64,000 nucleotides of DNA from Hydrococcus rivularis NIES-593 (GTDB lineage Bacteria > Cyanobacteriota > Cyanobacteriia > Cyanobacteriales > Microcystaceae), in NCBI RefSeq assembly GCF_001904635.1, contig NZ_MRCB01000014.1, positions 62,001 through 126,000 of the forward strand, written 5' to 3'. Numbering within the stretch: the first letter of the stretch is position 1; each line of letters opens with the position of its first letter. The notes under the pieces are model-generated. The model was not told the DNA's origin, ran no database searches, and saw only the letters and a list, made by a program, of their open reading frames with translations. Shown piece after piece: positions 17,657 to 26,876 of the stretch. The position numbers and the translations under genes are program-made.

Positions 17657-19339
17657 ATCCCCCCGTCTCCCCGTCTCCTGCTCTCCCACTCCTCCGTTTT
17701 CTACCTTGCGTCCTCCGTCCTTATTTGTATACTGCCTACTAAACCAGACTTGCTGCTGCGGCAGAGGCAGAGGGATTCCAGCTTGCTCGAACTTTATCTT
17801 AATGCGACGGCGAAATTCGCGCGAGACGTCCCATTGTTTGAGCGGTTGGGTTTTGATCCAGACTCGCACGATCGCCCCGCGCTCGTCAAAGCTATCTACG
17901 CCTAGGACTTGGGGAGTCTCTAGGATCTGCCGCCGCCAACTGTCATCTTGGCTCATTTCCTGGGCGACGAGGTTAATGTGTTCTAACGCCTTATCTAAAT
18001 CTGCTTGATAGGCGACAGGGATCGTAATATCTGCTCTCGACCAATAGCTCGATAGATTGGCAACTATCTCAATCTTACTATTAGGGATGGTAATCAATCG
18101 CCCTTCTGCGTCTCGAAGCTGGGTAATTCGTAGATTGATATTTTCAACCAAACCGCTTGCGTCCCCAACGCTAATCACATCGCCTACGGCATATTGATCT
18201 TCGAGGATAATCAAAAACCCATTGATGGCATCTTTGATTAAGTTTTGCGAAGCCAGGGAGACGGCAACGCCGAGAAGTCCCACGCCAGCGAGTACGGGAG
18301 TAATATCAACGCCGATCGCTGCAAGAGCGACTAAAATGCCAACGCCAATCCAAAGAATCGTGACGATGCTTCTGGCTACGACAGAGATAGTTTTGATGCG
18401 CAATTGCACCCTGCGATCGGCTTCTAGCGGGAGCAAATAGTCACTAGCCAGAAAGGAATTCAGTTTGGCGATGAAAGCGTAACTGAGGCGAATAAAAACA
18501 TAAACTAACGCGGCGATGATAACTATTCGCCAAGGAATTTCCAGAAAATTGAGAATCTTGATTTGTATGATGCGGGTGTAGGGAAATAGTCCCAAAACTA
18601 GTAGTAAGCCTCCTATCCAGATGCCTACTTGAATTAGCTGTAGGAGTCGATGTTGAACTTCTTTGAGATTCCATTGTTGCCGCTGCATCAACTGAGTTGA
18701 AATCGGCTGATGATTGGAGAGATGAATTTCAGGAGAAATTAGCTTTTTTGAGTGCCGGAGTCGCTTTTCCCGGCGAGCAATTATCCAAGTCAATAAAAGC
18801 ATGACTCCCAATAAACCGCCAGCAATGATTCCTTGACGGATAAGAAATTCCGATTGTCGTTCTTGTTTGGCTCTTTGTAGTCCGGTTTCTAATTGTTCGA
18901 CAATCTCGCTGGCTTTCGTTTTAAGATCGATCCCTTCGCGTCCGGTATCCAAATTGGTAACGCTCAAAAGTCGAACTTCGCGATCGCCGACAGAAACATA
19001 AATATTTGGTACGTTATTCTCGATTCTGCTCTCAACTTTCAAGGATTCGGCATTGCGATTGAAATAATCATCGCTGATATCTTCCAATCGCTGTTCGATC
19101 TGATCGACTCGTTGGGAGAGATCGGATTTTGGTGAGGCAATTTTAAACAAACAGCGTCCGTCGAGGCGAATACAATCGGAAACCACCAAATTATCGGCGT
19201 TTTGGATAAACCAATTTGGCGTATGTCCGAAATTGGGTAGGGAAAACTGCGATCGCGCTGGCGATATAAACACAGCGATCGCAACCACGGTGCTGACGAT
19301 GAGCGCAAACCTTTTTAAAATGCGTTTCCTACGTGCCAT
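17654..19339 (-). CDS. MscS-family mechanosensitive ion channel
   Basis: Membrane channel of about 561 residues releasing solutes on osmotic downshock. The ATG at 19339 (MARRKRILKRFALIV) gives a normal signal peptide and is preferred to a TTG at 19372. A periplasmic domain (to about residue 160) is followed by membrane segments near 169-188, 240-260, 275-295 and 320-340, and the pore helix region VLAGVGLLGVAVSLASQNLI. The MscS beta domain (GDVISVGDASGLVENINLRI) and C-terminal alpha/beta domain follow. The last about 23 residues (KDGGRKVENGGVGEQETG and following) are encoded by the low-complexity filler and look like an accidental extension. Large size indicates an MscS-like rather than minimal MscS protein. 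Confidence 0.88.
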   Translation of the reverse strand: MARRKRILKRFALIVSTVVAIAVFISPARSQFSLPNFGHTPNWFIQNADNLVVSDCIRLDGRCLFKIASPKSDLSQRVDQIEQRLEDISDDYFNRNAESLKVESRIENNVPNIYVSVGDREVRLLSVTNLDTGREGIDLKTKASEIVEQLETGLQRAKQERQSEFLIRQGIIAGGLLGVMLLLTWIIARREKRLRHSKKLISPEIHLSNHQPISTQLMQRQQWNLKEVQHRLLQLIQVGIWIGGLLLVLGLFPYTRIIQIKILNFLEIPWRIVIIAALVYVFIRLSYAFIAKLNSFLASDYLLPLEADRRVQLRIKTISVVARSIVTILWIGVGILVALAAIGVDITPVLAGVGLLGVAVSLASQNLIKDAINGFLIILEDQYAVGDVISVGDASGLVENINLRITQLRDAEGRLITIPNSKIEIVANLSSYWSRADITIPVAYQADLDKALEHINLVAQEMSQDDSWRRQILETPQVLGVDSFDERGAIVRVWIKTQPLKQWDVSREFRRRIKIKFEQAGIPLPLPQQQVWFSRQYTNKDGGRKVENGGVGEQETGRRGD

Positions 19340-19422
19340 AAATCGATCGCAGTTGGAAAAATAAGGGTTCAAGACAATACCTTCCCCCTACGGAAGTCTC
19401 CGTTGCTAAGATTTACCCGATC

Positions 19423-20391
19423 TCAAGAGAATTTTCCGACAAAATCGGACAGCCATGCTAGCAAATTGAGCTTGTGAAGAATAATTTGTCTCGCTTCGGC
19501 GATCGCGTCTTTTGCCTCGTGCCATGCATCCAGAGTCGCCGTCACATCTTTAATGTAAGTCATTCCTTTTTCATCCAAACTCGGCAATCTTAAAAAACTT
19601 CCCGGCGGCAGTAATTTATCCGCAGCCGCCCCCCCATAATAGAGCGGCAGGCACCAAGATAGCAGAGCATCCCAAAGCTTTTCGCTAGCATACCATTCAT
19701 TGTCTGCATAGTTTTCGATCGCGAGATTGTAATAATAGGGAGCCATGGCACTCCATTTGTTATCAACGCTGCCGCAACCATTTGTCCAATCTGGCAAACC
19801 CCGTCCGTACAAATCGAAGTCGATCTCATTTTCCCTCAGAAGCTTGAGGAAGTCTAAACGCTTGCGATGATTTGCCGTGCGATCGATGCCAGAGGTAATC
19901 CAACTGCACGATCGCGTTTTCTCTGGCGATCCCATCTCGTTCAACTCGCGGAAAGAATTGTCTACGTACCAGATGGCTGGCATGTAGTCGGGATTGGGCG
20001 CAAAATTGTCGGGCCCGGACACATAGCCGCAATACTGGCTGGCTGCTTGATAATTCGCCTTGTTTTTGGCGATGACTTCTTCTAAGGGGGGTTCTCTTAA
20101 TAAGTAAATAATTCGTTCTTTAGAAACGCCTCTCATTAAAGAGGAAAAGTCCGGTTGGGTAGGTTTTTTTTTCTGAGTTCGCCAGCGTTTCCACCAAGGA
20201 AGAGACTGAGGTTTAGACGAGGTAAAAAAGTCAAATTGATACAGAAGCAAAAAATCTGGCTTATCTGCCTTTGCCAGCATTTGAATATTTCGCCACAGTC
20301 CAAAAGGATGGGGGGTTTGCTTCCATAACCAATCTGCGCGATCGCTCAGTCCCCGATAGCTGCTGAGCATGCCAACAATTTTTTGACTCAC
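19423..20391 (-). CDS. GT10-family (fucosyltransferase-like) glycosyltransferase
   Basis: A 322-residue protein whose C-terminal half has the GT10 signature: YYYNLAIENYADNEWYASEK (about 222-241), then LWDALLSWCLPLYYGGAAA. This corresponds to the GDP-fucose-binding motif of alpha-1,3-fucosyltransferases. It lacks a membrane segment, so it probably acts in the cytoplasm on a surface-glycan precursor. The start is a GTG at 20391 preceded by AAAGGGG. Donor specificity is inferred from family only. No other glycan gene is adjacent; galE and the sugar transferase are 25 kb away. Confidence 0.8.
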   Translation of the reverse strand: MSQKIVGMLSSYRGLSDRADWLWKQTPHPFGLWRNIQMLAKADKPDFLLLYQFDFFTSSKPQSLPWWKRWRTQKKKPTQPDFSSLMRGVSKERIIYLLREPPLEEVIAKNKANYQAASQYCGYVSGPDNFAPNPDYMPAIWYVDNSFRELNEMGSPEKTRSCSWITSGIDRTANHRKRLDFLKLLRENEIDFDLYGRGLPDWTNGCGSVDNKWSAMAPYYYNLAIENYADNEWYASEKLWDALLSWCLPLYYGGAAADKLLPPGSFLRLPSLDEKGMTYIKDVTATLDAWHEAKDAIAEARQIILHKLNLLAWLSDFVGKFS

Positions 20392-20460
20392 GCGATCGCC
20401 CCTTTATCCGGTGAAATTGTCTCGTCTATTGTACAGCCAATCGTTCGTTCGTAATAAGTA

Positions 20461-20486
20461 ATATCATTTTTCATTCATTAATGACA
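20461..20486 (+). repeat. Left-end fragment of the MITE-like repeat
   Basis: Twenty-six bases equal to the left end of the 115-bp family (ATATCATTTTTCATTCATTA and onward). The remainder of the element is absent. Confidence 0.65.
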
Positions 20487-20620
20487 CAATATCCAAACTT
20501 TTTAAAACAAAACTTGATAGATTATAGATTGACTATATCGGTCTATTTTAGAATTTGAATTGCATAGTTTCGAGAACGAAATAATATTAAATTATCTTTT
20601 TGTTTAGGAGGCGATCGCCG

Positions 20621-21238
20621 ATGACTGCTTTTCGAGTGGGGATTGCAGGACCAGTAGGTTCGGGAAAAACTGCCCTGCTAGATTCTCTGTGTAAATCGCT
20701 GCGGGATACTTATCAAATCGCTGTCGTAACCAATGATATTTACACGCAAGAAGATGCCCAATTTTTAGTTCGTTCCCAAGCGCTAGATGCAAATCGGATT
20801 CTTGGCGTAGAGACGGGAGGCTGTCCTCATACCGCCATTCGAGAAGACGCTTCTATGAACCTAGCCGCGATCGAACAGCTTGAAGATAGCTTTGCGAATC
20901 TAGATCTAGTTTTCCTAGAGAGTGGCGGTGACAATTTAGCGGCTACTTTTAGTCCCGAATTAGTCGATCTGACTATCTATGTTATTGATGTCGCAGCAGG
21001 CGATAAAATTCCGCGCAAAGGTGGACCCGGCATTACTAAGTCGGATCTTTTAGTTATCAATAAAATCGATCTAGCTCCCTTTGTCGGTGCCGATTTAAAC
21101 GTAATGGAAAGAGATGCCAAAAAAATGCGAGGCGATAAGCCTTTTGTCTTCACGAATTTAAAAACCAAAGAAGGATTGGAGACGGTTAAAGACTTCATCA
21201 AACTTCACATGGGAGCGCAGATATTAACTCAATCTTAA
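20621..21238 (+). CDS. ureG: Urease accessory GTPase UreG
   Basis: UreG is the GTPase that drives nickel insertion into urease with UreD/UreF/UreE. The ATG at 20621 follows AGGAGG (20606-20611) with correct spacing, giving 205 residues; a TTG at 20600 in frame is less likely. Walker A GPVGSGKT is at 10-17, the nickel-binding CPH motif is in [13 protein letters not shown], and [17 protein letters not shown] and the NKIDLAP guanine motif are present. No other urease gene lies in the window. It sits 141 bases upstream of the urea transporter operon on the same strand. Confidence 0.96.
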   Translation: MTAFRVGIAGPVGSGKTALLDSLCKSLRDTYQIAVVTNDIYTQEDAQFLVRSQALDANRILGVETGGCPHTAIREDASMNLAAIEQLEDSFANLDLVFLESGGDNLAATFSPELVDLTIYVIDVAAGDKIPRKGGPGITKSDLLVINKIDLAPFVGADLNVMERDAKKMRGDKPFVFTNLKTKEGLETVKDFIKLHMGAQILTQS

Positions 21239-21252
21239 ACTTAAGAAAAATT

Positions 21253-21294
21253 GTATCTAAAAATACAATGCACTGGAGCGCCTAGCTCTACGAT
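21253..21294 (+). promoter_or_regulatory. NtcA-activated promoter of urtA
   Basis: A perfect NtcA site, GTATCTAAAAATAC (GTA-N8-TAC, 21253-21266), extended to TGTA/TACA symmetry, lies 22 bases before a TAN3T -10 element TACGAT (21289-21294). This is the canonical class II NtcA-activated arrangement. It lies about 85 bases before the urtA ATG and just after ureG, so it should switch on the urt genes under nitrogen limitation. Confidence 0.88.
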
Positions 21295-21379
21295 ACTCAA
21301 TCGGTCTAAATTTGCGTTTTTAGGCGCCGCAACTTTAGCTTAAACATAATTTCACAAAGGATAATCAATTTATAAACTT

Positions 21380-22714
21380 ATGAAAAAGCGATTGGGACGA
21401 CGAAAATTTATAGTCTATGGTTCTGCTACTTTAGGAACTAGCTTATTGCTGAAAGCTTGCGGGGGCGGTGGCGGAGACACCACTACAACAGCCCCAACAA
21501 CGCCAACCACGGGTGCAAGCCCTGCTTCTACTACTGCTAGTAGCGGCGACACGATTAAAGTGGGCATCCTTCATTCTCTAAGCGGTACGATGGCGATTAG
21601 CGAAACTACCGTTGTCGAAGCAGAAAAACTTGCGATTAAAGAAATTAACAAAGCTGGTGGCGTTCTCGGTAAGCAAATCGAGGCAATCGAAGAAGATGGT
21701 GCCTCCGACTGGCCCACCTTTGCAGAAAAAGCCACCAAACTGATCGATGAAGATAAAGTCGTCACCGTCTTTGGTTGTTGGACTTCGGCAAGTCGCAAAG
21801 CCGTATTGCCTGTATTTGAATCAAAGAAACACATGTTGTGGTATCCCGTCCAGTACGAGGGACAGGAATGTTCTCAAAATATTTTCTACACGGGGGCAGC
21901 CCCCAACCAGCAGATCGAACCAGCCGTTGATTGGCTATTGAAGAACAAGGGAAAGAACTTCTTCCTAGTCGGTTCTGACTATGTTTTCCCGCGCACTGCC
22001 AATACGATTATTAAAGAACAACTCAAAGCCCAAGGCGGCAAAATGGTAGGCGAAGATTACCTTCCTCTGGGCAACACCGAAGTTACTGCCATCATCACCA
22101 AAATCAAACAGGCCTTACCCGATGGCGGCGTGATTTTCAACACCCTCAACGGCGACAGCAACGTTGCATTCTTCAAGCAAATTCAGGCAGCGGGATTAAC
22201 TCCAGAAAAATATCCCACCATGTCCGTCAGTATCGCCGAAGAAGAAGTCCGACAAATCGGGGCAGAGTATCTTGTCGGTCACTATGCTGCTTGGAATTAT
22301 TTCCAAACCGTAGACACGCCTGAAAATAAAAAGTGGGTTGAGGCATTTAAGAAAGAGTACGGCGACGATAGAGTCACCAATGACCCGATGGAAGCCGCCT
22401 ATATCATGGTTTATCTCTGGAAGCAAGCAGTCGAAAAAGCGGGATCGACGGACTTGGAAAAAGTTCGCGCTGCTGCTATCGGACAGGAATTTGCTGCGCC
22501 GGAGGGGAAAGTCAAGATGAACGCCAACCATCATATTTCCAAAACGGTACGCATCGGTCAAGTTAGAGATGATGGGATGTTTGACATCGTTTGGTCGAGT
22601 GACGGTCCCGTCGATCCGGTGCCGTGGAATCAATACGTTCCCGATACCAAGGGTTACGCCTGCGACTGGACAGATCCTAACAAAGGCGGTAAGTACAAAG
22701 TCGAAAAAACTTGA
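21380..22714 (+). CDS. urtA: Urea ABC transporter substrate-binding lipoprotein UrtA
   Basis: Periplasmic urea receptor, 444 residues. The N-terminus has a twin-arginine-like GRRKFIVYG (6-14) and a lipobox LLKAC with Cys27 as lipidation site, then a Gly/Thr/Pro/Ser-rich linker (28-55). The mature domain begins with [18 protein letters not shown], typical of the branched-chain amino acid/urea/amide receptor family; [17 protein letters not shown] and [12 protein letters not shown] are diagnostic of UrtA. First gene of the urt operon, behind an NtcA promoter. Confidence 0.97.
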   Translation: MKKRLGRRKFIVYGSATLGTSLLLKACGGGGGDTTTTAPTTPTTGASPASTTASSGDTIKVGILHSLSGTMAISETTVVEAEKLAIKEINKAGGVLGKQIEAIEEDGASDWPTFAEKATKLIDEDKVVTVFGCWTSASRKAVLPVFESKKHMLWYPVQYEGQECSQNIFYTGAAPNQQIEPAVDWLLKNKGKNFFLVGSDYVFPRTANTIIKEQLKAQGGKMVGEDYLPLGNTEVTAIITKIKQALPDGGVIFNTLNGDSNVAFFKQIQAAGLTPEKYPTMSVSIAEEEVRQIGAEYLVGHYAAWNYFQTVDTPENKKWVEAFKKEYGDDRVTNDPMEAAYIMVYLWKQAVEKAGSTDLEKVRAAAIGQEFAAPEGKVKMNANHHISKTVRIGQVRDDGMFDIVWSSDGPVDPVPWNQYVPDTKGYACDWTDPNKGGKYKVEKT

Positions 22715-22730
22715 TTCAGCCATCGGCAAC

Positions 22731-22781
22731 CAGCGATCGCGAGAAAGTTTGTAGCGAACAGAAAGCGAGCGGCGATCGCTG
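22731..22781 (+). repeat. Long inverted repeat built on two HIP1 sites after urtA
   Basis: CAGCGATCGC (22731-22740) and GCGATCGCTG (22772-22781) are exact inverted copies separated by 31 bases. It could form an intercistronic hairpin that tunes the ratio of the abundant binding protein to downstream components; there is no T-run. Confidence 0.45.
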
Positions 22782-22886
22782 TATTCCTATAAGCGAACGG
22801 CTAGTGTATGAGCTGATGTTCTCTACCTCTCAGATGGTGCGAGAACGTCGGTAACTAATAACTAGAAAACGGATAGCTAAACAAAA

Positions 22887-24053
22887 GTGTCTGCATTACT
22901 AGAAGCTTTATTTAACGGCATTAGTATTGGTTCGGTGCTGCTAATTGCAGCGCTGGGGTTAGCCATCGTCTTCGGACTGATGGGCGTAATTAACCTCGCC
23001 CACGGAGAATTGATGATGCTGGGGGCTTATACGACCTTTGTCGTACAAAATGTCTTCAAATCGCTAGGCGAACCCTGGTTTAGTTTATATATTTTCTTCG
23101 CTTTACCCATGGCTTTTTTGGTAGCGGGGTTGGCAGGGTTAGCTTTAGAAAGGGGAGTGATTCGCTTTCTCTACGGACGACCGTTAGAGACGTTACTGGC
23201 GACGTGGGGCGTGAGTCTGATTTTGCAACAATTCGTCCGCAGCGTGAATTGGCTTTTGGTCATTAGCATCGTTACCTTCTGCCTGCTGTTTTTTGGCGGT
23301 ATGTGGATTGTGCGCCGCCGTCTGGATTGGGAGAGGATTCGAGGTTGGGCGATCGCAATTTTACTGGTTTTATCCGGCGCGATCGCAACGGTAATGGGAA
23401 TGTTAATAGCACAAAGCAAGCAATCGGTCTTAATCAGACCTCTGTTTAGTGCCAGAAATGTTAACGTAACCGCACCGAGTTGGTTGAGAGGTGGGTTTAC
23501 CCTCTTAGGGTTCCAAGTCCCTTACACGCGACTGTTTATCATTGTCTTAACGATTCTCTGTCTCGTCGGCACCTATTGGTTTTTAAACCGTTCTAGCTGG
23601 GGATTGCGCATTCGTGCCGTAATGCAGAATCGTTCCATGAGCGCTTGTTTGGGGATTGCGACTAACAAGGTAGATGCCTTGACATTTGCCTTGGGTTCTG
23701 GACTGGCAGGTATTGCTGGGTGTGGGATTAGTTACTTGGGTTCTGTCGGGCCCAATACCGGACAAGCTTACATTGTCGATACTTTTATGGTAGTCGTCGT
23801 CGGAGGAGTTGGCAATTTAGTTGGCAGCATTGTTGCTGCTATGGGAATTGGTATTCTCAGTTACCTCATCGGTAGCGGAACTCTGGCATTGATACTATCA
23901 CCTGTGGCATCGCTCAAACCAGTGACGGACTTCTTTCTCTTCTTCGCCGATAGCAGCATGGCAAAGGTGATGATTTTTGTCTTGATTATTGCCTTTTTGC
24001 AAGTTAAACCCGCTGGTCTGTTCCCGCAGAAAGGACGCACGGCTGAGATCTAA
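22887..24053 (+). CDS. urtB: Urea ABC transporter permease UrtB
   Basis: Inner-membrane permease of the LivH type, 388 residues, with about eight to nine hydrophobic segments. GLMGVINLAHGELMMLGAYT at 33-52 is the family signature, and VVVVGGVGNLVGSIVAAMGIG lies near the end. A central segment (about 125-195) is longer than in LivH and seen in UrtB proteins. The start is a GTG. A 172-bp gap with a HIP1 inverted repeat separates it from urtA, and a 50-bp dispersed repeat begins just after its stop. Confidence 0.96.
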   Translation: MSALLEALFNGISIGSVLLIAALGLAIVFGLMGVINLAHGELMMLGAYTTFVVQNVFKSLGEPWFSLYIFFALPMAFLVAGLAGLALERGVIRFLYGRPLETLLATWGVSLILQQFVRSVNWLLVISIVTFCLLFFGGMWIVRRRLDWERIRGWAIAILLVLSGAIATVMGMLIAQSKQSVLIRPLFSARNVNVTAPSWLRGGFTLLGFQVPYTRLFIIVLTILCLVGTYWFLNRSSWGLRIRAVMQNRSMSACLGIATNKVDALTFALGSGLAGIAGCGISYLGSVGPNTGQAYIVDTFMVVVVGGVGNLVGSIVAAMGIGILSYLIGSGTLALILSPVASLKPVTDFFLFFADSSMAKVMIFVLIIAFLQVKPAGLFPQKGRTAEI

Positions 24054-24054
24054 G

Positions 24055-24104
24055 GGTTGTCTTAAAAGGATCGAGTGTCATGTTGAGCAAAGCGAAACAT
24101 CTCA
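24055..24104 (+). repeat. 50-bp dispersed repeat, copy 1
   Basis: Starts 2 bases after the urtB stop codon. It is about 84 per cent identical to 29959-30008 by eye, with the shared core GTCATGTTGA and GAAACATCTCA; ATGTT and AACAT can pair as a small hairpin. The same position directly after a stop codon is seen in copy 2. Confidence 0.75.
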
Positions 24105-24197
24105 TACCATTTTGGATTTTGGATTGACGATTTTGGATTAACCCAAAACAATTAACTTCTGAAGTATAAATTCAAAAAAATTACTCTGGAAAGATTG

Positions 24198-25325
24198 ATG
24201 AAACTTGAGAGTATTAAAAAGCAAAAAAGACTACTTCTTGAAGTGCAAATACTTTTAGCAGTTGTCCTGATTTTAGCGATCGCAATGCCATTATTGCTGC
24301 CAGCTTTTCGCCTAAAAATTCTGGGAAGGATTCTATCGCTTGCGATCGTAGCGCTAGGAATCGATTTAATTTGGGGTTATACCGGATTACTTAGCTTAGG
24401 GCACGGCATCTTTTTTGCTCTCGGCGGCTATGCTTTTGCCATGTATCTCAACTTGCAACTGCCGCAAGGACAGTTACCCGAATTTTTTAGCCTTTATGGA
24501 GTCAGCGAACTGCCTTGGTTTTGGCAGCCTTTTTATTCGTTTCCGTTTACGATGGTTGCGATTATTTTAATTCCAGGAATCGTCGCTGGTTTGCTGGGAT
24601 ATTTAATCTTTCGCAATCGCATTAGAGGCGTTTATTTCTCCATCCTCACCCAGGCAGCACTGTTAGTTTTTTTCAATTTCTTTAACGGGCAACAGAAATT
24701 AATTAATGGAACTAACGGACTCAAGACGGATACGCAAGCGATTTTTGGCGTTCTTGCCAGTTCTGCGAGCGCACAAATAGCATTTTATGAATTTACCATT
24801 TTATTTGTAGTACTGACTTATTTACTTTGCCGTTGGCTGACTAGCGGGCGTTTTGGACGATTATTAGTTTCCATTCGCGATGACGAAGTGCGGACTCGTT
24901 TTTCGGGCTACGATCCGACTGGATTTAAAGTATTAGTTTTCGCGATTTCTGGTGCGATCGCAGGCATTTCTGGAGCACTTTATACCGTACAAACTGGCAT
25001 TATTACCCCCAAAGCAATGGATGTGGCTTTTTCGATTGAAATGGTCATTTGGGTCGCTGTCGGCGGGCGGGCGACCCTGGTTGGGGCGATTATTGGAACC
25101 CTTTTAGTAAGATGGGCGCAGACACTTTTGAGCGAGAGATTTCCCGAAGTTTGGCTATTTTTCCAAGGGGCATTATTCTTAATCGTCGTAACGGTGCTTC
25201 CCGATGGAATTTTAGGGGGATTGAATCAATTGCGATCGCTATTGGGTTTCCGTCCGCGTCTAGTTACCTATCCGAGTATAGAAGAAGCGCCAGAGGTGCA
25301 AAAGGAAAGAGAGGAAATTGGTTAG
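24198..25325 (+). CDS. urtC: Urea ABC transporter permease UrtC
   Basis: Second inner-membrane permease (LivM type), 375 residues. The ATG at 24198 follows GGAAAG and is preferred to a TTG three bases earlier. GYTGLLSLGHGIFFALGGYA (about 57-76) and VAVGGRATLVGAIIGTLLV (about 284-302) are the LivM/UrtC signatures, with about nine hydrophobic segments. It is separated from urtB by 144 bases that include a dispersed repeat. The following FAD monooxygenase frame overlaps or abuts its end. Confidence 0.96.
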   Translation: MKLESIKKQKRLLLEVQILLAVVLILAIAMPLLLPAFRLKILGRILSLAIVALGIDLIWGYTGLLSLGHGIFFALGGYAFAMYLNLQLPQGQLPEFFSLYGVSELPWFWQPFYSFPFTMVAIILIPGIVAGLLGYLIFRNRIRGVYFSILTQAALLVFFNFFNGQQKLINGTNGLKTDTQAIFGVLASSASAQIAFYEFTILFVVLTYLLCRWLTSGRFGRLLVSIRDDEVRTRFSGYDPTGFKVLVFAISGAIAGISGALYTVQTGIITPKAMDVAFSIEMVIWVAVGGRATLVGAIIGTLLVRWAQTLLSERFPEVWLFFQGALFLIVVTVLPDGILGGLNQLRSLLGFRPRLVTYPSIEEAPEVQKEREEIG

Positions 25326-25368
25326 AGTTAATCTAGAAATTGCTGGCAAAAATTTCTTGTCTGATATC

Positions 25369-26856
25369 ATGCTTGCTAACCAATTCTCGACAGTAAAGGA
25401 AACCGATTCCTCTCGAAAAAACGTATTAATTGTTGGCGGAGGTCCAGCAGGACTGGCGACTGCATTGATACTAGCCAAACGAGGCTGGACGGATATCACA
25501 GTACTAGAAAAACGTCCTGCCGCCGATTACTACGAACCCGATAAATCATTCAACTATCAAATTGACGGTCGAGGTCAAAAATTGACCGACCTCCTTGGAC
25601 TTACCCAGCAGCTAGCAGAAATTAGCGTTCCCAGTACAGAATTTTACTTAACGCAGATTAGACCGGATGGCAGCCGAAAAACGTCTAAATTACCTATGGT
25701 CGATCCTAACCGAAAAACCGCCTACTGGCTGCCACGCAGAGCATTTGTCCGGTTGCTATACCAAGAAATCCAATGCAATTGGCAAAACCAAATCGCCGTG
25801 TTATTTAATACCAAGTGCGATCGCATCGACAAAACAGAAGCAGACAAACTTAAAATTGTTGCCAACGCCGAGAACGGCAGAGTTATTGAATTTGAGCCTT
25901 ATTTTTTGGTTGGTTGCGATGGAGTTAACTCTATTGTCCGAAACGCCTTGCAAGAGTGGGACAAATCGGACAGATTTGAGATGAAACATTTCCCCTCGCC
26001 TAGTTCGGGTTTGAGGTATAAAGTATTAAACTTGCCGCCGAGGTTTCCTCTCGATACTAGCGGCGAGGAACGCGCCGTATCCGACATGACATATGCCGTT
26101 CGCGGATCTTTTCGCGATCGCATGCGATCGGTATCCCTCGGTTTATTGCCCCTCAAAAACCCAAATGAACCCCGTACTGCCAATATTATTACGCGACCCA
26201 ACCACGAGATCTGGAAATTGAAAAGCGGCAAGGAAGTGTGCGACTTTTTAGAGAAAGCCTTCCCACAATTGCCCGTGCGTCAAATCCTATCTCCCGAAGA
26301 ATGCGATCGCTTTGCCAAAAGTGAAGGCGGTTACTTCCCCGAACCCCAATACTGTTCAGGATTGTATTTCTTACTGAAACACGCCCAAGCAGACAAAGAT
26401 CGGTCTACTGCTGGCGTAGTACTCTTAGGAGATGCCATCCATTGCTTTCCTCCAGACATCGGACAAGGGGTAAACTCGGCATTAGAAGATGTGTGCGTTC
26501 TCAATGAAGCACTTTCTCAGAGTAATGACGACCTTTCGCGTGCCCTGCCTCTATACGAATCCTTGCGATTTCGCGATGTTAAAGCCTTAATTCGTCTCGC
26601 CCAAACCGCTTTTCCCTGGCAATACAATCAAGATGCCCTTGGCAAGTGGTTGTGGGGAATCAACTTTTTCCTCCGACTCGCACTCAGTCGTCTACTGCCT
26701 TTTGGATTTAGTCCTCCGGCTTTCTTTCTCATTCAGAATCACCGACTTTCCTATCGGGAAATTTGGGTTATGGCTCAACGTACTACCCGAACCCTGTATG
26801 CACTTGGTTTGATACTTATCTGTGTTTTTTGGGGCTTTAGTATTAAGGACAGTTGA
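25369..26856 (+). CDS. FAD-dependent monooxygenase inserted in the urt operon
   Basis: Class A flavoprotein monooxygenase of the PHBH/kynurenine 3-monooxygenase type, 495 residues from the ATG at 25369; a TTG at 25318 would overlap urtC by 8 bases. FAD motif GGGPAGLATALILAKRGW is near the N-terminus, the second FAD motif GDAIHCFPPDIGQGVNSALE is at about two thirds, and DGVNSIVR stands for the DG motif. The C-terminus ends in two hydrophobic stretches (LSRLLPFGFSPPAFFLI and LYALGLILICVFWGFSI), suggesting membrane attachment. It uses NAD(P)H and oxygen to hydroxylate an aromatic or similar substrate, identity unknown. It lies between urtC and urtD on the same strand, 43 bases after urtC and 20 before urtD, so it is almost certainly co-transcribed. 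Confidence 0.85.
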   Translation: MLANQFSTVKETDSSRKNVLIVGGGPAGLATALILAKRGWTDITVLEKRPAADYYEPDKSFNYQIDGRGQKLTDLLGLTQQLAEISVPSTEFYLTQIRPDGSRKTSKLPMVDPNRKTAYWLPRRAFVRLLYQEIQCNWQNQIAVLFNTKCDRIDKTEADKLKIVANAENGRVIEFEPYFLVGCDGVNSIVRNALQEWDKSDRFEMKHFPSPSSGLRYKVLNLPPRFPLDTSGEERAVSDMTYAVRGSFRDRMRSVSLGLLPLKNPNEPRTANIITRPNHEIWKLKSGKEVCDFLEKAFPQLPVRQILSPEECDRFAKSEGGYFPEPQYCSGLYFLLKHAQADKDRSTAGVVLLGDAIHCFPPDIGQGVNSALEDVCVLNEALSQSNDDLSRALPLYESLRFRDVKALIRLAQTAFPWQYNQDALGKWLWGINFFLRLALSRLLPFGFSPPAFFLIQNHRLSYREIWVMAQRTTRTLYALGLILICVFWGFSIKDS

Positions 26857-26876
26857 AATCTAAACGCTAATCAAAC

